A DNA stretch of 64,000 bases from Kosakonia radicincitans DSM 16656 (GCF_000280495.2 NZ_CP018016.1:5753640-5817639); one strand, 5' to 3'; counted from the first letter of the stretch, positions 1 to 9,163 are shown. The notes: a model not told the origin generated them from the letters alone. Numbers and translations are program-made.

Positions 1-515
1 ACCGGTTGAACGTTATTCGCGTCCACTTGCCGCCGCTGCGCGAACGCCGGGAAGACATTCCTCGCCTTGCGCGTCATTTTTTGCAGGTAGCGGCACGTGA
101 ACTGGGAGTGGAAGCCAAGCAGTTGCATCCGGAAACCGAAGCGGCGCTCACGCGTCTGGCCTGGCCGGGTAACGTACGCCAGCTTGAGAACACCTGTCGC
201 TGGTTAACGGTGATGGCTGCGGGGCAGGAAGTGCTGATCCAGGACCTGCCCAGTGAACTGTTTGAAACCACGGTGCCGGACAGCCCGTCGCAGAGTTTGC
301 CTGACAGTTGGGCAACGCTGCTGGCGCAGTGGGCCGATCGGGCATTGCGTTCCGGACATCAAAACCTGCTTTCTGAAGCGCAACCGGAGATGGAACGGAC
401 ATTGCTGACCACCGCGCTGCGCCATACTCAGGGGCATAAACAGGAAGCGGCGCGCTTGCTTGGCTGGGGGCGTAATACTCTGACACGCAAGTTGAAAGAG
501 CTGGGAATGGAGTAA
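1..515 (+). CDS. glnG: NtrC nitrogen response regulator, 3' fragment
   Basis: This is the C-terminal part of NtrC (GlnG), the sigma-54-dependent activator that works with the GlnL (NtrB) kinase under nitrogen limitation. The window cuts the gene, so the receiver domain and most of the AAA+ domain lie outside. Visible are the end of the AAA+ module, with the sigma-54 activator signature WPGNVRQLEN around codons 57-66, and a Fis-type helix-turn-helix at the C-terminus (QEAARLLGWGRNTLTRKLKEL). It ends at a TAA. The reading frame is open to the left window edge, and the first internal TTG is a leucine codon rather than a start. In E. coli the gene closes the glnALG operon. Confidence 0.97.
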   Translation, partial: RLNVIRVHLPPLRERREDIPRLARHFLQVAARELGVEAKQLHPETEAALTRLAWPGNVRQLENTCRWLTVMAAGQEVLIQDLPSELFETTVPDSPSQSLPDSWATLLAQWADRALRSGHQNLLSEAQPEMERTLLTTALRHTQGHKQEAARLLGWGRNTLTRKLKELGME

Positions 516-625
516 CGAGCGGGTGAAATGTAAATTATGAATCTCAGCCGCAAATTGACGCTATTTTGCGCTTTACTGTTTATCGCAGTGAAGTATGATC
601 TTGCCCGTTCACGGGGGAGTTCATG
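516..625. other. glnG-yshB spacer
   Basis: This 110-base spacer between the glnG stop and the yshB start contains no gene I can support. A purine-rich GGGGGAG at about 614-620 is the probable ribosome binding site for yshB. No clear intrinsic terminator follows glnG here. Confidence 0.6.
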
Positions 626-748
626 ATGCTGGAATCAATTATCAGTGTGGTCAGTGCGGGCGTCGAAGCTGGCGCATCAGCAAGCCACACACCGCAAACG
701 GCTATCGCGGCTGTTCTTTGCGCCGCGCTGGTTGGGCTGTTTAGCTAG
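626..748 (+). CDS. yshB: small protein YshB
   Basis: This 40-codon ORF reads MLESIISVVSAG and ends AAVLCAALVGLFS. It matches the small E. coli protein YshB, which lies at the same place between glnG and hemN. The second half is a single hydrophobic segment (AIAAVLCAALVGLF), so a small inner-membrane protein is likely. A GGGGGAG ribosome binding site lies about 6 bases upstream. The ATG at 623 is in frame and directly precedes the chosen start; the later ATG is preferred from the E. coli form and the spacing. Compared with the E. coli protein as I remember it, a few residues (around GVEAGASA) are inserted before the conserved SHTPQTA stretch. The molecular function is unknown to me. Confidence 0.85.
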   Translation: MLESIISVVSAGVEAGASASHTPQTAIAAVLCAALVGLFS

Positions 749-783
749 TTTTGCTTGCCGCCGCCGCAAGGCGCTATGCGTTT

Positions 784-810
784 CAGGCCAGTGGTTTTTG
801 CCCTGGCCTG
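784..810. terminator. inverted repeat between yshB and hemN
   Basis: CAGGCCAG (784-791) and CTGGCCTG (803-810) form a perfect 8-bp stem with an 11-base loop between the convergent yshB and hemN genes. No long T run follows on either strand, so this is a candidate transcript-end hairpin rather than a canonical intrinsic terminator. Confidence 0.35.
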
Positions 811-823
811 ATAACGCTTTCAC

Positions 824-2197
824 TTAAATTACCCTTGAGAACTGCTGCATACGCGCTTTCTGGCGCAAATACGCATCAAAGCACATACAGATATTGCGGA
901 TCAGCAAACGCCCTTTCGGCGTGACCTGTATCCCCTGCTCATTCATCTCCACCAGCCCATCGTTCACCAGCGGCGCTAACAGGCGTAAGTCTTCAGCAAA
1001 ATAGTCGCGGAAATTAAGATCCCAGACGCGTTCCGTTGTACTGAAATCCAGCCGGAAATTACAAATCAGGCCTTTAATCACATCGCGGCGAATACAGTCG
1101 TCGCGGGTAAGCGCAATACCGCGCCACAACGCGTCGCCACGTTCGTCAACCTGCTGGTAGTAGAGCTTCAGCTCTTTCTGGTTTTGCGCATAGCTGTCGC
1201 CGATCATGCTGATGGCGGAAACACCCAGCCCCAGCAAATCGCTGTCGCCTTGCGTGGTGTATCCCTGGAAGTTACGGTGCAAAACGCCGTCGCGCTGGGC
1301 AATCGCCAGCTCATCATCCGGGCGGGCGAAGTGATCCATACCGATAAACTGATAACCGGAGCCGGTCAGCGAAACGATGGTTTGTTGCAAAATATCGAGC
1401 TTCTGCTGCGCCGAAGGCAGATCGGCGTCTTTGATTTTGCGTTGCGCGGCAAACAGCGTCGGCAGATGCGCATAGTTGAAGACGCTCAGGCGATCCGGGC
1501 TAAGCTCTGCAACACGTTGTAGCGTAAAGGCGAAGCTTTCCGGCGTCTGTTTTGGCAACCCATAAATCAGATCGATATTGGTTGAGGTAAAACCAATCTC
1601 GCGGGCGTGGTTGAGCAGCGCAAAGATAAACTCTTCGTCCTGCTCGCGGTTGACCAGCCTTTGCACCTCTTTGTTGAAATCCTGCACGCCCATACTCAGG
1701 CGGTTAAAGCCTTCCGCACGCAAATGGTCAAGCACGTCGAGTTCAATTTCACGAGGATCGACCTCAATAGAGATCTCTGCGTCGGTATTGAAATCAAAAT
1801 GACTGCGCAGCAGCCCCATCAGGCGGCTGATTTGCGTTTTGTTGAGGTACGTTGGCGTACCGCCGCCCCAATGCAACTGGCTGACGTGGCGACCGCGAAA
1901 CAGCGGCGCGCGATGGGCGATCTCCTGTTCCAGCGCATCGAGATATTGATCGGCCTTATGCTGCTGGCGGGTAACGATTTTATTGCAGCCGCAGAAGTAG
2001 CAAAGCTTGTGGCAAAACGGAATATGCACATACAGCGACAGCGGACGCTCAGGATAACGTGCAACCGCCTGGCGGAAATCCTCTTCACCGTAAGCGTCTG
2101 AAAACTCCAGCGCGGTGGGATAGGACGTGTAGCGCGGCCCGGAATAGTTATATTTCTGGATCAGGGCCAGATCCCAGTCGATAATTTGCTCTGACAT
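824..2197 (-). CDS. hemN: oxygen-independent coproporphyrinogen III oxidase
   Basis: HemN is the radical-SAM enzyme that decarboxylates coproporphyrinogen III to protoporphyrinogen IX without oxygen, in anaerobic heme synthesis. The 457 residues equal the E. coli length. The 4Fe-4S ligands are visible as C62, C66 and C69, followed by C71, in HIPFCHKLCYFCGC. The glycine-rich GGGTPTYL follows as expected for radical-SAM folds. The ATG is preceded by GGAG, which overlaps the end of the upstream small ORF, so the two are probably translationally linked. The gene is read leftward, downstream of yihI and that small ORF. Confidence 0.98.
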   Translation of the reverse strand: MSEQIIDWDLALIQKYNYSGPRYTSYPTALEFSDAYGEEDFRQAVARYPERPLSLYVHIPFCHKLCYFCGCNKIVTRQQHKADQYLDALEQEIAHRAPLFRGRHVSQLHWGGGTPTYLNKTQISRLMGLLRSHFDFNTDAEISIEVDPREIELDVLDHLRAEGFNRLSMGVQDFNKEVQRLVNREQDEEFIFALLNHAREIGFTSTNIDLIYGLPKQTPESFAFTLQRVAELSPDRLSVFNYAHLPTLFAAQRKIKDADLPSAQQKLDILQQTIVSLTGSGYQFIGMDHFARPDDELAIAQRDGVLHRNFQGYTTQGDSDLLGLGVSAISMIGDSYAQNQKELKLYYQQVDERGDALWRGIALTRDDCIRRDVIKGLICNFRLDFSTTERVWDLNFRDYFAEDLRLLAPLVNDGLVEMNEQGIQVTPKGRLLIRNICMCFDAYLRQKARMQQFSRVI

Positions 2198-2200
2198 TGC

Positions 2201-2374
2201 TTACTCCTTCCGATGACGCCGCTGGCGGTTCCGGCGGCCCGGCCTGACCTCGTTGCGGGTCATAAGCCGGTTGCGCAGCCAGACTCTGCGCTGCGACAAC
2301 CGCTGTAGTTTAACGAATAACCACACCAGATAACATATAACCGGAAGGGTTATAAGCAGGACGGGAAAGCCCAT
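2201..2374 (-). CDS. unidentified 57-aa small membrane protein between yihI and hemN
   Basis: An uninterrupted 57-codon ORF starts with ATG at 2374 and ends with TAA three bases before the hemN ATG. Its stop overlaps the hemN ribosome binding site (GGAGTAAGCAATG). Residues 1-21 (MGFPVLLITL followed by PVICYLVWLF and V) make one membrane segment. The rest is strikingly basic, with about 17 Arg/Lys in the last 36 residues, giving an N-out, cytoplasm-in single-pass layout. It starts 9 bases after the yihI stop, but no strong Shine-Dalgarno is visible. I do not recognise it in E. coli annotation. I recall a DUF2489 gene between yihI and hemN in Vibrio, so a shortened relative is possible. Confidence 0.55.
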   Translation of the reverse strand: MGFPVLLITLPVICYLVWLFVKLQRLSQRRVWLRNRLMTRNEVRPGRRNRQRRHRKE

Positions 2375-2383
2375 AGAAAAGGA

Positions 2384-2887
2384 TCAGTTGCCGCCTTTCA
2401 GCAGGCGCATCATATCTTCCCGGCCTTCCTCTTCTTCTTCGTCTTCATCATCATCGTAAGAAAGGCCCAGTTTCTGCATCAACTCATCGATGCGGTCCAG
2501 TTTGGCGTTAACCCACGCTTGATCGTCAGCGCTCAGGGTTTCACCCTCTTCAAGACGTTCCAGTAGCGCATCCAGGCGCTCATCCGTTTCCAGCATCTCC
2601 AACTCAGCCTGCGGTGAAAGCATAGGTTTCTCGCTCTTAGGTTTGTGCTGCTTGTTGACCGGTGTGTCGGTGACACCCAGCGGGATCGGTTTTTTGCTGC
2701 CAACGCGCGGGTCTTTCTGCAACTTGCCTTTACCGGTGCCAGAAGACTCACCGCCACCGTTCGCACGGCTGCCAGAGACATTACCGCGATGCTTTTTCTC
2801 GCGCTTACGATCGCGGCCTTCCTGATTCAATTCTTCACGGGTTTTACGGCGCACTTTGCTGCGCGGATTGGAGGACGGTTTTTTCAT
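2384..2887 (-). CDS. yihI: YihI, GTPase-activating protein for Der
   Basis: YihI stimulates the GTPase of the ribosome-assembly factor Der (EngA) and tunes 50S subunit maturation. The 167-residue protein has the expected two-part composition. The N-terminal third is very basic ([20 protein letters not shown]). The middle is Gly/Ser-rich, and the C-terminal part is helical and acidic, ending with [11 protein letters not shown] near residues 145-155. The length is close to the 169 residues of the E. coli protein. Its stop is 9 bases from the small membrane ORF and it is probably co-transcribed with hemN. CsrC lies just upstream on the same strand with its own terminator in between. Confidence 0.95.
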   Translation of the reverse strand: MKKPSSNPRSKVRRKTREELNQEGRDRKREKKHRGNVSGSRANGGGESSGTGKGKLQKDPRVGSKKPIPLGVTDTPVNKQHKPKSEKPMLSPQAELEMLETDERLDALLERLEEGETLSADDQAWVNAKLDRIDELMQKLGLSYDDDEDEEEEEGREDMMRLLKGGN

Positions 2888-2953
2888 AATGGTCGTCTTA
2901 AGTCGTTTTCTTCAGTATAGAATTGCGGCGGAATCTAGCAGAAAGCAAGCAAA

Positions 2954-3188
2954 GAAAAAAGGCGACAGTGTAAACCGTCGCCTTTTTTCTTGACCTTCAA
3001 CCCGTAGCGGGCTTTACGTTCCCTGTTTGCTGTCAACGTACCCTGTTTGTCCCTTAGCTAAGAACGTTCCCTGTTGAGGTCCCTTCCTTGCAAACATCTC
3101 CTGACGTTATCCTGTGGTCTTCGCCTCCTGGCGCTCCCGACCCCTCGATCCTTGAGTCTTCCTTCCCTTTCAGGCCTCCTGCCTTGTG
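2954..3188 (-). ncRNA. csrC: CsrC small RNA, CsrA antagonist
   Basis: CsrC titrates the RNA-binding regulator CsrA by presenting many GGA motifs. The RNA is read leftward and carries 13 GGA triplets, several in AGGA/GGGA contexts and in hairpin-like surroundings (for example GGGAGCGCCAGGAGGCG). It ends in a terminator hairpin, GGCGAC paired with GTCGCC, followed by TTTTTT. The location between yihI and engB matches E. coli csrC. The 5' end is placed about 7 bases after a TAAAGT -10 element and is approximate. Length is about 235 nt, against roughly 245 in E. coli. Confidence 0.92.
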
Positions 3189-3194
3189 AAGGTT

Positions 3195-3222
3195 ACTTTA
3201 CCCTTCTGAGCTAAACAGACAA
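3195..3222 (-). promoter_or_regulatory. csrC promoter
   Basis: On the minus strand TTGTCT (3217-3222) and TAAAGT (3195-3200) are separated by 16 bases, immediately before the GGA-rich CsrC transcript. In E. coli this promoter is activated by the BarA-UvrY system. I see only a possible half-site for the response regulator (TGTAAGATA near 3346-3354, minus strand). Confidence 0.6.
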
Positions 3223-3465
3223 GCATTAACAGGGTTAAAACGCCAGTTTCAGACTATTCTTCAAACATAAGTTATTGATTAAAATATTCTTATCCATTTA
3301 TCAACCTGAAATTTCTCTGAAAGTTCGCATAGCTGGAAGAGCCAATATCTTACAAATGGCGCGGTAATGGCTTACGGCTGCCAGACAGGTTTCTGGCGAG
3401 AAAAACAGCCTTTTGTTCCGGTTCAGGTATAATCGCCGCATGCTTTGATGATGGAGACGACCGTT
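3223..3465. other. csrC-engB intergenic region with engB promoter
   Basis: This AT-rich spacer separates the divergent csrC and engB. A TATAAT at 3428-3433 is the probable -10 of the engB promoter, with TTGTTC upstream as a -35 candidate. No gene is supported within it. Confidence 0.6.
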
Positions 3466-4092
3466 TTGACAAACCTGAATTACCAAAAGACGCATTTTGT
3501 CACCAGTGCGCCTGATATTCGCCACTTGCCTGCCGATACCGGCGTTGAAGTGGCTTTTGCCGGCCGTTCCAATGCAGGTAAATCGAGCGCGCTAAACACA
3601 TTAACTCAACAGAAAAACCTGGCGCGCACCTCAAAAACCCCCGGACGTACGCAGCTGATTAACCTGTTTGAAGTTGCCGAGGGCAAGCGCCTCGTCGATT
3701 TGCCGGGTTACGGCTACGCCGAAGTGCCGGAAGAGATGAAACTCAAATGGCAACGTGCATTGGGTGAATATCTGGAAAAACGCCAGTGTTTGCAGGGACT
3801 GGTGGTGCTGATGGACATTCGCCATCCGTTAAAAGACCTCGATCAACAGATGATCTCATGGGCAGTAGAGAGCAACTTGCAGGTTCTCGTGCTGCTGACC
3901 AAAGCGGACAAACTGGCCAGCGGCGCGCGTAAAACGCAGCTTAATATGGTACGGGAAGCAGTGCTGGCTTTTAACGGTGAAGTACAGGTAGAAGCATTCT
4001 CTTCACTGAAAAAACAGGGCGTGGATAAACTGCGTGAAAAGCTGGACGGCTGGTTCAGTTCTCTGCCGCCGGTTGAAGAAACCGACGCATAA
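3466..4092 (+). CDS. engB: ribosome biogenesis GTPase YihA/EngB
   Basis: EngB (YihA, YsxC) is an essential TrmE-Era-EngA-EngB-family GTPase needed for 50S subunit assembly. All GTP-binding motifs are visible: G1 [10 protein letters not shown]2 around TPGRTQL, G3 DLPGYGYA, G4 TKAD and G5 SSLKK. The TTG start at 3466 gives [11 protein letters not shown], as in E. coli, and has GGAG 9 bases upstream. The in-frame ATG codons at 3448 and 3451 lack a ribosome binding site and were not chosen. The product is 208 residues. It is transcribed away from CsrC and ends before a hairpin plus T run. Confidence 0.96.
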   Translation: MTNLNYQKTHFVTSAPDIRHLPADTGVEVAFAGRSNAGKSSALNTLTQQKNLARTSKTPGRTQLINLFEVAEGKRLVDLPGYGYAEVPEEMKLKWQRALGEYLEKRQCLQGLVVLMDIRHPLKDLDQQMISWAVESNLQVLVLLTKADKLASGARKTQLNMVREAVLAFNGEVQVEAFSSLKKQGVDKLREKLDGWFSSLPPVEETDA

Positions 4093-4101
4093 ACCCCAGG
4101 T

Positions 4102-4126
4102 GCGGCGTCCGCCGCGCTTTTTCTTT
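4102..4126 (+). terminator. engB terminator
   Basis: GCGGCG and CGCCGC form a compact GC-rich stem directly after the engB stop, followed by GCTTTTTCTTT. Rightward termination is likely just before the converging Spot 42 terminator. Confidence 0.7.
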
Positions 4127-4132
4127 CGCGCA

Positions 4133-4241
4133 ATAAAAAACGCCCCAGTCATTACTGACTGGGGCGGCTAAATATTCAGCCAAATCCGATTACGTGAAGT
4201 AAAAGGTCTGAAAGATAGAACATCTTACCTCTGTACCCTAC
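4133..4241 (-). ncRNA. spf: Spot 42 small RNA
   Basis: Spot 42 is an Hfq-dependent sRNA that represses genes of non-preferred carbon use (such as galK) when glucose is present. The leftward sequence begins GTAGGGTACAGAGGTAAG and runs almost unchanged from E. coli through the pairing regions. It ends in the terminator hairpin GCCCCAGTCA/TGACTGGGGC with a U run. The length is about 109 nt. It sits between engB and polA, as in E. coli. In E. coli CRP-cAMP represses the promoter; a TGTAATTTCTTTTCAC-like element at 4286-4301 is only a poor CRP match because its half-site spacing is off by one. Confidence 0.97.
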
Positions 4242-4389
4242 GCAAATAACTCTACTCCCTTTTTGGATCCTGACAAAGCATTTTTTGTAATTTCTTTTCA
4301 CTTTTTACATATGGAATTCTAATGATTGTCACAAAACTGTCGGCGATATGTTGCTTACTTACAGAAAAAGTCCCTTATTCACCGAACGC
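4242..4389. promoter_or_regulatory. spf promoter region and polA 3' flank
   Basis: This 148-base spacer holds the Spot 42 promoter (minus strand, AT-rich up to about 4300) and the untranslated end of polA. No other gene is seen. Confidence 0.5.
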
Positions 4390-7176
4390 TTAGTGCGCTT
4401 GATCCCAGTTTTGCCCGCTCCCCACTTCTACCAGCAAAGGCACATCAAGCGTGGTGCTACTTTCCATCAGTTCATGGATCTTTTTCGACACTGCATCAAC
4501 ATCATCTTTATGCGCTTCGAACACCAGTTCATCGTGTACCTGCATGATCATACGCACACGAGGTTTTTCGCTTTGCAGCCAGCCATCAACGGCGATCATT
4601 GCCCGTTTGATGATATCGGCCGCCGTACCCTGCATCGGGGCGTTGATTGCTGCACGCTCCGCTCCTGCGCGTCGGGCAGCATTGCTGGATTTGATGTCCG
4701 GCAGATAGAGGCGACGACCATCCAGTGTTTCCACATAACCGCGATCTTTCGCCTGCGCCCGTGTGCGCTCCATATACTCCAGCACACCAGGATAACGCTC
4801 AAAGTAAAGATCCATGTACTTCTGCGACTCTTTACGCGGAATATTAAGTTGTCGGGACAAACCAAAGGCGCTCATTCCGTAGATCAAACCAAAGTTGATC
4901 GCTTTCGCGCTGCGACGCTGTTCATTGCTTACGCTTTCCAGCGGCAAGCCGAAGACTTCGGCAGCGGTCGCCCGGTGAATATCTTTACCTTCAGCAAAGG
5001 CTGACAGCAGGCCTTTATCGCGCGATAAATGCGCCATAATTCGCAGTTCGATTTGCGAGTAGTCTGCCGAGACAATCACATAATCTTTCGGCGCAATAAA
5101 CGCCTGGCGAATACGTCGCCCTTCATCATTACGTACCGGAATGTTTTGCAGGTTTGGATCGGTAGATGATAAACGCCCGGTTGCCGTCACCGCCTGATGA
5201 TACGAGGTGTGTACGCGCCCGGTTTTTGGATTAATCATCAGCGGCAGTTTGTCGGTGTAGGTTGACTTGAGTTTGGCCAACCCACGGTATTCCAGAATGA
5301 CTTTCGGCAACGGGTAATCCAGCGCCAGCTCTTCCAGTACCTCTTCTGACGTTGAAGGCGCGCCGCCCGGCGTTTTCTTCAGCGGTTTAATCCCCTGTTT
5401 TTCAAACAGAATAGTTTGCAGCTGCTTGGTTGATGAGAGGTTAAATGGCTCACCTGCAATGTCGTGCGCTTTTTTCTCCAACTCAGCCAGACGCAATGTC
5501 AGCTCTTCGGAGTGCTTATGTAACACAGCAGGATCAATATTGACGCCGTTACGTTCAATGCGCGAGAGCACAGGAACCAGCGGCATTTCGATATTCTGGA
5601 ATACATTCAGCGGCCCGGCATTTTTTTGCAACTCCGGCCACATCTTCAGATGCAATTGCAGCGTGACATCAGCATCTTCCGCCGCGTAGCGCCCCGCCTG
5701 CTCCAGATCGATTTGGTTAAAAGTGAGCTGGTTTTTACCCTTGCCGGCAATCTCTTCGAAGGTGATGGTTTTATGCTGCAGCCAGCGTTCAGACAGGCTG
5801 TCCATATCGTGGCGACCGACAACGCTATCCAGCGTATAGGATTCGAGCATGGTGTCGAACGCGATCCCGCGCAGCTCAATGCCGTAGTTTTCCAGCACAC
5901 CGCGATCGTATTTCAGGTTTTGCCCTACCTTGCGGGCATTCTCATCTTCCAGCAGCGGTTTGAGCAGCTCTAACACACGATCGCGGGCGATTTGGTCAGG
6001 TGCATCAAGGTAATCATGCGCGACCGGCACATAAGCGGCGACGCCGGGTTCAATCGCAAAGGAGAGGCCAACCAGATTAGCACTGATATTATCGAGGCTG
6101 TCCGTTTCAGTATCAAAGGCAAACAGCGGCGCGCTCTTCAGTTTCGCGATCCATTGTTGCAACGTCTCTTCGTCAAGAATAGTGACGTACTGTTCCGCAG
6201 AGAGTGTGGCAGCTGGCATATCAGCTTCCGCTTCCACCACAATGGTTTCCTGCGGTTTCGCTGTGGGTTTTGCGCCTCTCGCCTGCAACCATTTACCGGC
6301 TTCGACGTCGGTTATCCAGCGTTTGAATTCATATTGCTTAAACAACCCAAGCAGTTCCTGAGCCGCAGGCTGCTGCACTTCCAGTTGCTCACACGTCAGT
6401 TCCAGTTCGACATCGGTTTTGATGGTCGCCAGTTGATAAGAGAGGTACGCCACCTCTTTATTCTGCTCCAGCTTCGCGGCCATGGTTTTCGCACCACGGA
6501 AAGTCAATCCGGCAATTTTATCTGATTCAGCATACAGCGTATCCAGACCACCCAGCCCCTGTAGCAGCGCCTGCGCGGTTTTCTCACCCACACCAGGAAC
6601 GCCCGGAATGTTATCGGAGGAGTCACCCATCAGCGCCAGGAAATCGATGATCAGTTCAGGTGGTACACCATATTTGGTGACAACCTCATCCGGACCAAGA
6701 ATGGTGTTGGTCATAGTATTGATCAACGTGATACCCGGCGTTACCAGTTGCGCCATATCTTTATCACCGGTACTGATCAACACCGGACGCCCCATTTTCT
6801 CGGCTTCTCGCGCCAGCGTGCCGATCACATCATCCGCTTCCACGCCAGAAACCGCCAATAGCGGCAGGCCCATCGCTTTAACCATGGCGTGCAGCGGTTC
6901 TATTTGCGCACGCAGATCGTCTGGCATCGGAGGACGATGGGATTTGTAATGCTCAAACAGCTCATCACGGAAGGTTTTTCCCTTCGCATCAAATACCACG
7001 GCGGCATGAGTCGGCTGATATTGCAGGATCAGGCTACGCAGCATATTCAGCACGCCGTACATGGCACCGGTGGGCTCTCCGGCGCTGTTGGTCAGCGGCG
7101 GGAACGCATGATATGCGCGATAGAGGTAAGACGAGCCGTCAACAAGGATAAGTGGGTTTTCTGGGATCTGAACCAT
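4390..7176 (-). CDS. polA: DNA polymerase I
   Basis: Pol I removes RNA primers and fills gaps during Okazaki-fragment maturation and repair. At 928 residues it matches E. coli. The N-terminal third is the 5'-3' exonuclease ([13 protein letters not shown], then the ADDVIG and GDKDM acidic motifs). The middle is the 3'-5' proofreading domain with FDTETDSL. The C-terminal part is the family A polymerase, with motif [10 protein letters not shown], the O-helix [14 protein letters not shown] and motif C VHDELVFE near the end. Proofreading and polymerase residues all appear intact. The ATG at 7176 gives [15 protein letters not shown] DnaA box lies about 125 bases upstream. Confidence 0.99.
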   Translation of the reverse strand: MVQIPENPLILVDGSSYLYRAYHAFPPLTNSAGEPTGAMYGVLNMLRSLILQYQPTHAAVVFDAKGKTFRDELFEHYKSHRPPMPDDLRAQIEPLHAMVKAMGLPLLAVSGVEADDVIGTLAREAEKMGRPVLISTGDKDMAQLVTPGITLINTMTNTILGPDEVVTKYGVPPELIIDFLALMGDSSDNIPGVPGVGEKTAQALLQGLGGLDTLYAESDKIAGLTFRGAKTMAAKLEQNKEVAYLSYQLATIKTDVELELTCEQLEVQQPAAQELLGLFKQYEFKRWITDVEAGKWLQARGAKPTAKPQETIVVEAEADMPAATLSAEQYVTILDEETLQQWIAKLKSAPLFAFDTETDSLDNISANLVGLSFAIEPGVAAYVPVAHDYLDAPDQIARDRVLELLKPLLEDENARKVGQNLKYDRGVLENYGIELRGIAFDTMLESYTLDSVVGRHDMDSLSERWLQHKTITFEEIAGKGKNQLTFNQIDLEQAGRYAAEDADVTLQLHLKMWPELQKNAGPLNVFQNIEMPLVPVLSRIERNGVNIDPAVLHKHSEELTLRLAELEKKAHDIAGEPFNLSSTKQLQTILFEKQGIKPLKKTPGGAPSTSEEVLEELALDYPLPKVILEYRGLAKLKSTYTDKLPLMINPKTGRVHTSYHQAVTATGRLSSTDPNLQNIPVRNDEGRRIRQAFIAPKDYVIVSADYSQIELRIMAHLSRDKGLLSAFAEGKDIHRATAAEVFGLPLESVSNEQRRSAKAINFGLIYGMSAFGLSRQLNIPRKESQKYMDLYFERYPGVLEYMERTRAQAKDRGYVETLDGRRLYLPDIKSSNAARRAGAERAAINAPMQGTAADIIKRAMIAVDGWLQSEKPRVRMIMQVHDELVFEAHKDDVDAVSKKIHELMESSTTLDVPLLVEVGSGQNWDQAH

Positions 7177-7565
7177 GATGTCCGTGCCTGTTTATCAATT
7201 TATAGCTAAAGGATGCCACAGACAGGGAGAAAACATGAGTTTTTCACGGTATTTGCCGGAAAAGATTTCGCGATCGTCGGGATCGCTCGCACAATAAACC
7301 TGTGGATAAGTTTGTGAATAGTTTCTGTTCGGCTGGATTTTTGTGCCCTTCTGTCGATCGTAAAAAAACACAATTACTTTATATTTAATAAGTTACACAA
7401 AGACAAAAGATCATTATTGCCTTTTGATGGCAATTTACTCTATGTGGATATAAGAAAAGTCAATTGGCATTCTCTATTCCAGAGGCACCAGGTATTACCA
7501 GCAAGGTTTAAGCATTCCCGCATTGGGTTTTCTGGTAAAATCAGCGCCTTACTCTTCTTTATTGT
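7177..7565. promoter_or_regulatory. polA-yihG divergent intergenic region
   Basis: This 389-base region separates divergent polA and yihG. It contains a consensus DnaA box on the minus strand (TGTGGATAA on plus, 7302-7310), two nearby GATC sites (7273-7284) and an AT-rich stretch at 7365-7460. A -10-like TAAAAT before the yihG start (about 7536-7541) could serve yihG. No small gene with a good ribosome binding site was seen. Confidence 0.6.
7302..7310 (-). promoter_or_regulatory. DnaA box upstream of polA
   Basis: TTATCCACA on the minus strand is a perfect R1-type DnaA box. Its position upstream of polA suggests DnaA-linked control of DNA polymerase I; this is inferred from the sequence only. 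Confidence 0.55.
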
Positions 7566-8510
7566 GTGGCTTTAGCAGCTAACTTTCTGAATACTTTAAC
7601 TATGTCGAGATTGCTTGCAGTATTCACTCTGTTTATGAGTGTCCTGCTTACCATACTGGTTACTATTTTTTGCTCCGTGCCAATTATTGTCGCCGGCTTA
7701 CTCAAGCTGCTGCTTCCAGTGCCGGTATTGTGGAGAGCGATCTCAGCCTTCTGTAATTTCATGATGTATTGCTGGTGTGTAGGCCTCTCATGGCTGCTGC
7801 ATCTCAATCCGCATTTAAAATGGGATGTTGAAGGGCTGGAAGGGCTGAATAAAAAGAACTGGTATTTGCTGATCTGCAATCACCATAGCTGGGCAGATAT
7901 CGTGGTGTTATGCGTGCTGTTCCGCAAACATATCCCGATGAATAAATATTTCCTTAAGCAACAACTCGCCTGGGTACCCTTTATCGGGCTTGCCTGCTGG
8001 GCGCTGGATATGCCATTTATGCGCCGCTACTCCAGAAGCTATCTGCTCCGTCACCCGGAACGCCGCGGCAAAGATGTGGAAACCACACGGCGCTCGTGTG
8101 AGAAGTTTCGCCATCATCCCACAACGATTGTGAATTTCGTGGAAGGCTCGCGCTTTACCGAGGAAAAACGTCGCCAGACACGTTCCCCCTTCAAAAATCT
8201 TTTGCCACCAAAAGCGGCCGGTATTGCCATGGCGCTGAACGTGCTGGGAGAACAGTTTGATAAGCTGCTGGATGTTACTTTGTGCTACCCGGAAAATGAT
8301 AAGACGCCTTTCTTTGATATGCTCAGCGGCAAGCTGACACGCATTGTCGTACGAATTAATTTGCTGCCGGTGAATGAAGAACTGCATGGCGATTACGTCA
8401 ACGACAAGAATTTTAAACGCGGTTTTCAGCAATGGCTGAATAAATTATGGTCCGACAAAGATGAACATATAGACGCGATAAAAGCGCAATATAAAAACGC
8501 CGGTCATTGA
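7566..8510 (+). CDS. yihG: membrane-bound lysophospholipid-type acyltransferase YihG
   Basis: YihG belongs to the PlsC-like 1-acylglycerol-3-phosphate O-acyltransferase family and is an inner-membrane enzyme. The catalytic NHHSWADI (an HX4D motif) is around residues 102-109, and FVEGSRF is the acceptor-binding motif. Two hydrophobic segments occupy the first 60 residues. The 314-residue form uses a GTG start. An in-frame ATG at 7602 would give 302 residues; neither has a clear ribosome binding site, and similarity to the longer E. coli N-terminus favours the GTG. The E. coli neighbour yihF is missing, so yihG directly faces dsbA. Confidence 0.93.
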   Translation: MALAANFLNTLTMSRLLAVFTLFMSVLLTILVTIFCSVPIIVAGLLKLLLPVPVLWRAISAFCNFMMYCWCVGLSWLLHLNPHLKWDVEGLEGLNKKNWYLLICNHHSWADIVVLCVLFRKHIPMNKYFLKQQLAWVPFIGLACWALDMPFMRRYSRSYLLRHPERRGKDVETTRRSCEKFRHHPTTIVNFVEGSRFTEEKRRQTRSPFKNLLPPKAAGIAMALNVLGEQFDKLLDVTLCYPENDKTPFFDMLSGKLTRIVVRINLLPVNEELHGDYVNDKNFKRGFQQWLNKLWSDKDEHIDAIKAQYKNAGH

Positions 8511-8526
8511 CCGGCGCTATTTTTTA
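8497..8526. terminator. yihG/dsbA bidirectional terminator
   Basis: GCCGGTCA and TGACCGGC form a strong hairpin spanning the yihG stop and are followed by TTTTTT on the plus strand. An A-rich flank (AAAAA) on the left gives U residues for leftward dsbA transcripts, so it can serve both converging genes. Confidence 0.8.
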
Positions 8527-9147
8527 CTTCTTCTCTACCAGATATTTTACAGTATCTGCGTAGTCTTTCACGAAAGCATCCAGACTGCTGCCGTCCATGC
8601 CCTGCTGGTTAACCTGGTATTTGCCGTTAACAAACATGGCCGGAACGCCCTGCAATTGAAGGTCAGCAGCCGCTTTTTCCTGCTGAGCAACCAGTGATTT
8701 CACCACGAAGCTGTTCCACGCCGCATCATACTCTTCGCCTTTTACGCCAGCGCTGATGAAGACATCGCGGATATCAGCAACGGACTGAACAGTCTGCGTT
8801 TTTTGTACCGCTTCAAACATCGGGGAAGTAATTTTATCTTCCACACCAAGCGCCATTGCAACCGCCCAGGCCTGGGTCATTTCTTTACCCAATGGCCCCA
8901 GAAATTCAACATGGTACTTGGTCATTTTGGTGCCCTGCGGCAGCTTTTCTTTCACAGCGCTGGCAACATGCCACACCTGTTCAAAGTCATAGCAATGCGG
9001 GCAATAGAACGAAAAGAACTCAAGGACCTGCGGCTCCCCTGCCACCGGCTTATCAAGCGTAATAAACTGCTTACCATCAGTAGGTTGAGCAGCTACGGCG
9101 CTAAAAGCCAGAATCATTCCTGCCAGCGCCAAAAAGATCTTCTTCAT
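8524..9147 (-). CDS. dsbA: periplasmic thiol:disulfide oxidase DsbA
   Basis: DsbA introduces disulfide bonds into exported proteins and is re-oxidised by DsbB. The 207-residue precursor has a signal peptide ([19 protein letters not shown]) cut before AQPTDG. The active site CPHC is at residues 49-52, equal to C30/C33 of the mature form, in a thioredoxin fold. The cis-proline loop GVPAMF is near residue 168. It lies 16 bases after srkA on the same strand. In E. coli srkA (rdoA) and dsbA are co-transcribed and induced by the Cpx envelope-stress system, which the spacing here would allow. Confidence 0.99.
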   Translation of the reverse strand: MKKIFLALAGMILAFSAVAAQPTDGKQFITLDKPVAGEPQVLEFFSFYCPHCYDFEQVWHVASAVKEKLPQGTKMTKYHVEFLGPLGKEMTQAWAVAMALGVEDKITSPMFEAVQKTQTVQSVADIRDVFISAGVKGEEYDAAWNSFVVKSLVAQQEKAAADLQLQGVPAMFVNGKYQVNQQGMDGSSLDAFVKDYADTVKYLVEKK

Positions 9148-9163
9148 GGTTAATTCTCTCCAT

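Noticed and set aside
645..827. A 60-codon frame downstream of glnG (Arg-rich product)
   Set aside because: The yshB frame in the same place is the one with a ribosome binding site and a recognisable product.
4286..4301. Possible CRP site upstream of Spot 42
   Set aside because: Half-sites TGTAA and TTCAC are spaced one base off the CRP optimum; E. coli regulation is known, but the site could not be fixed from sequence alone.
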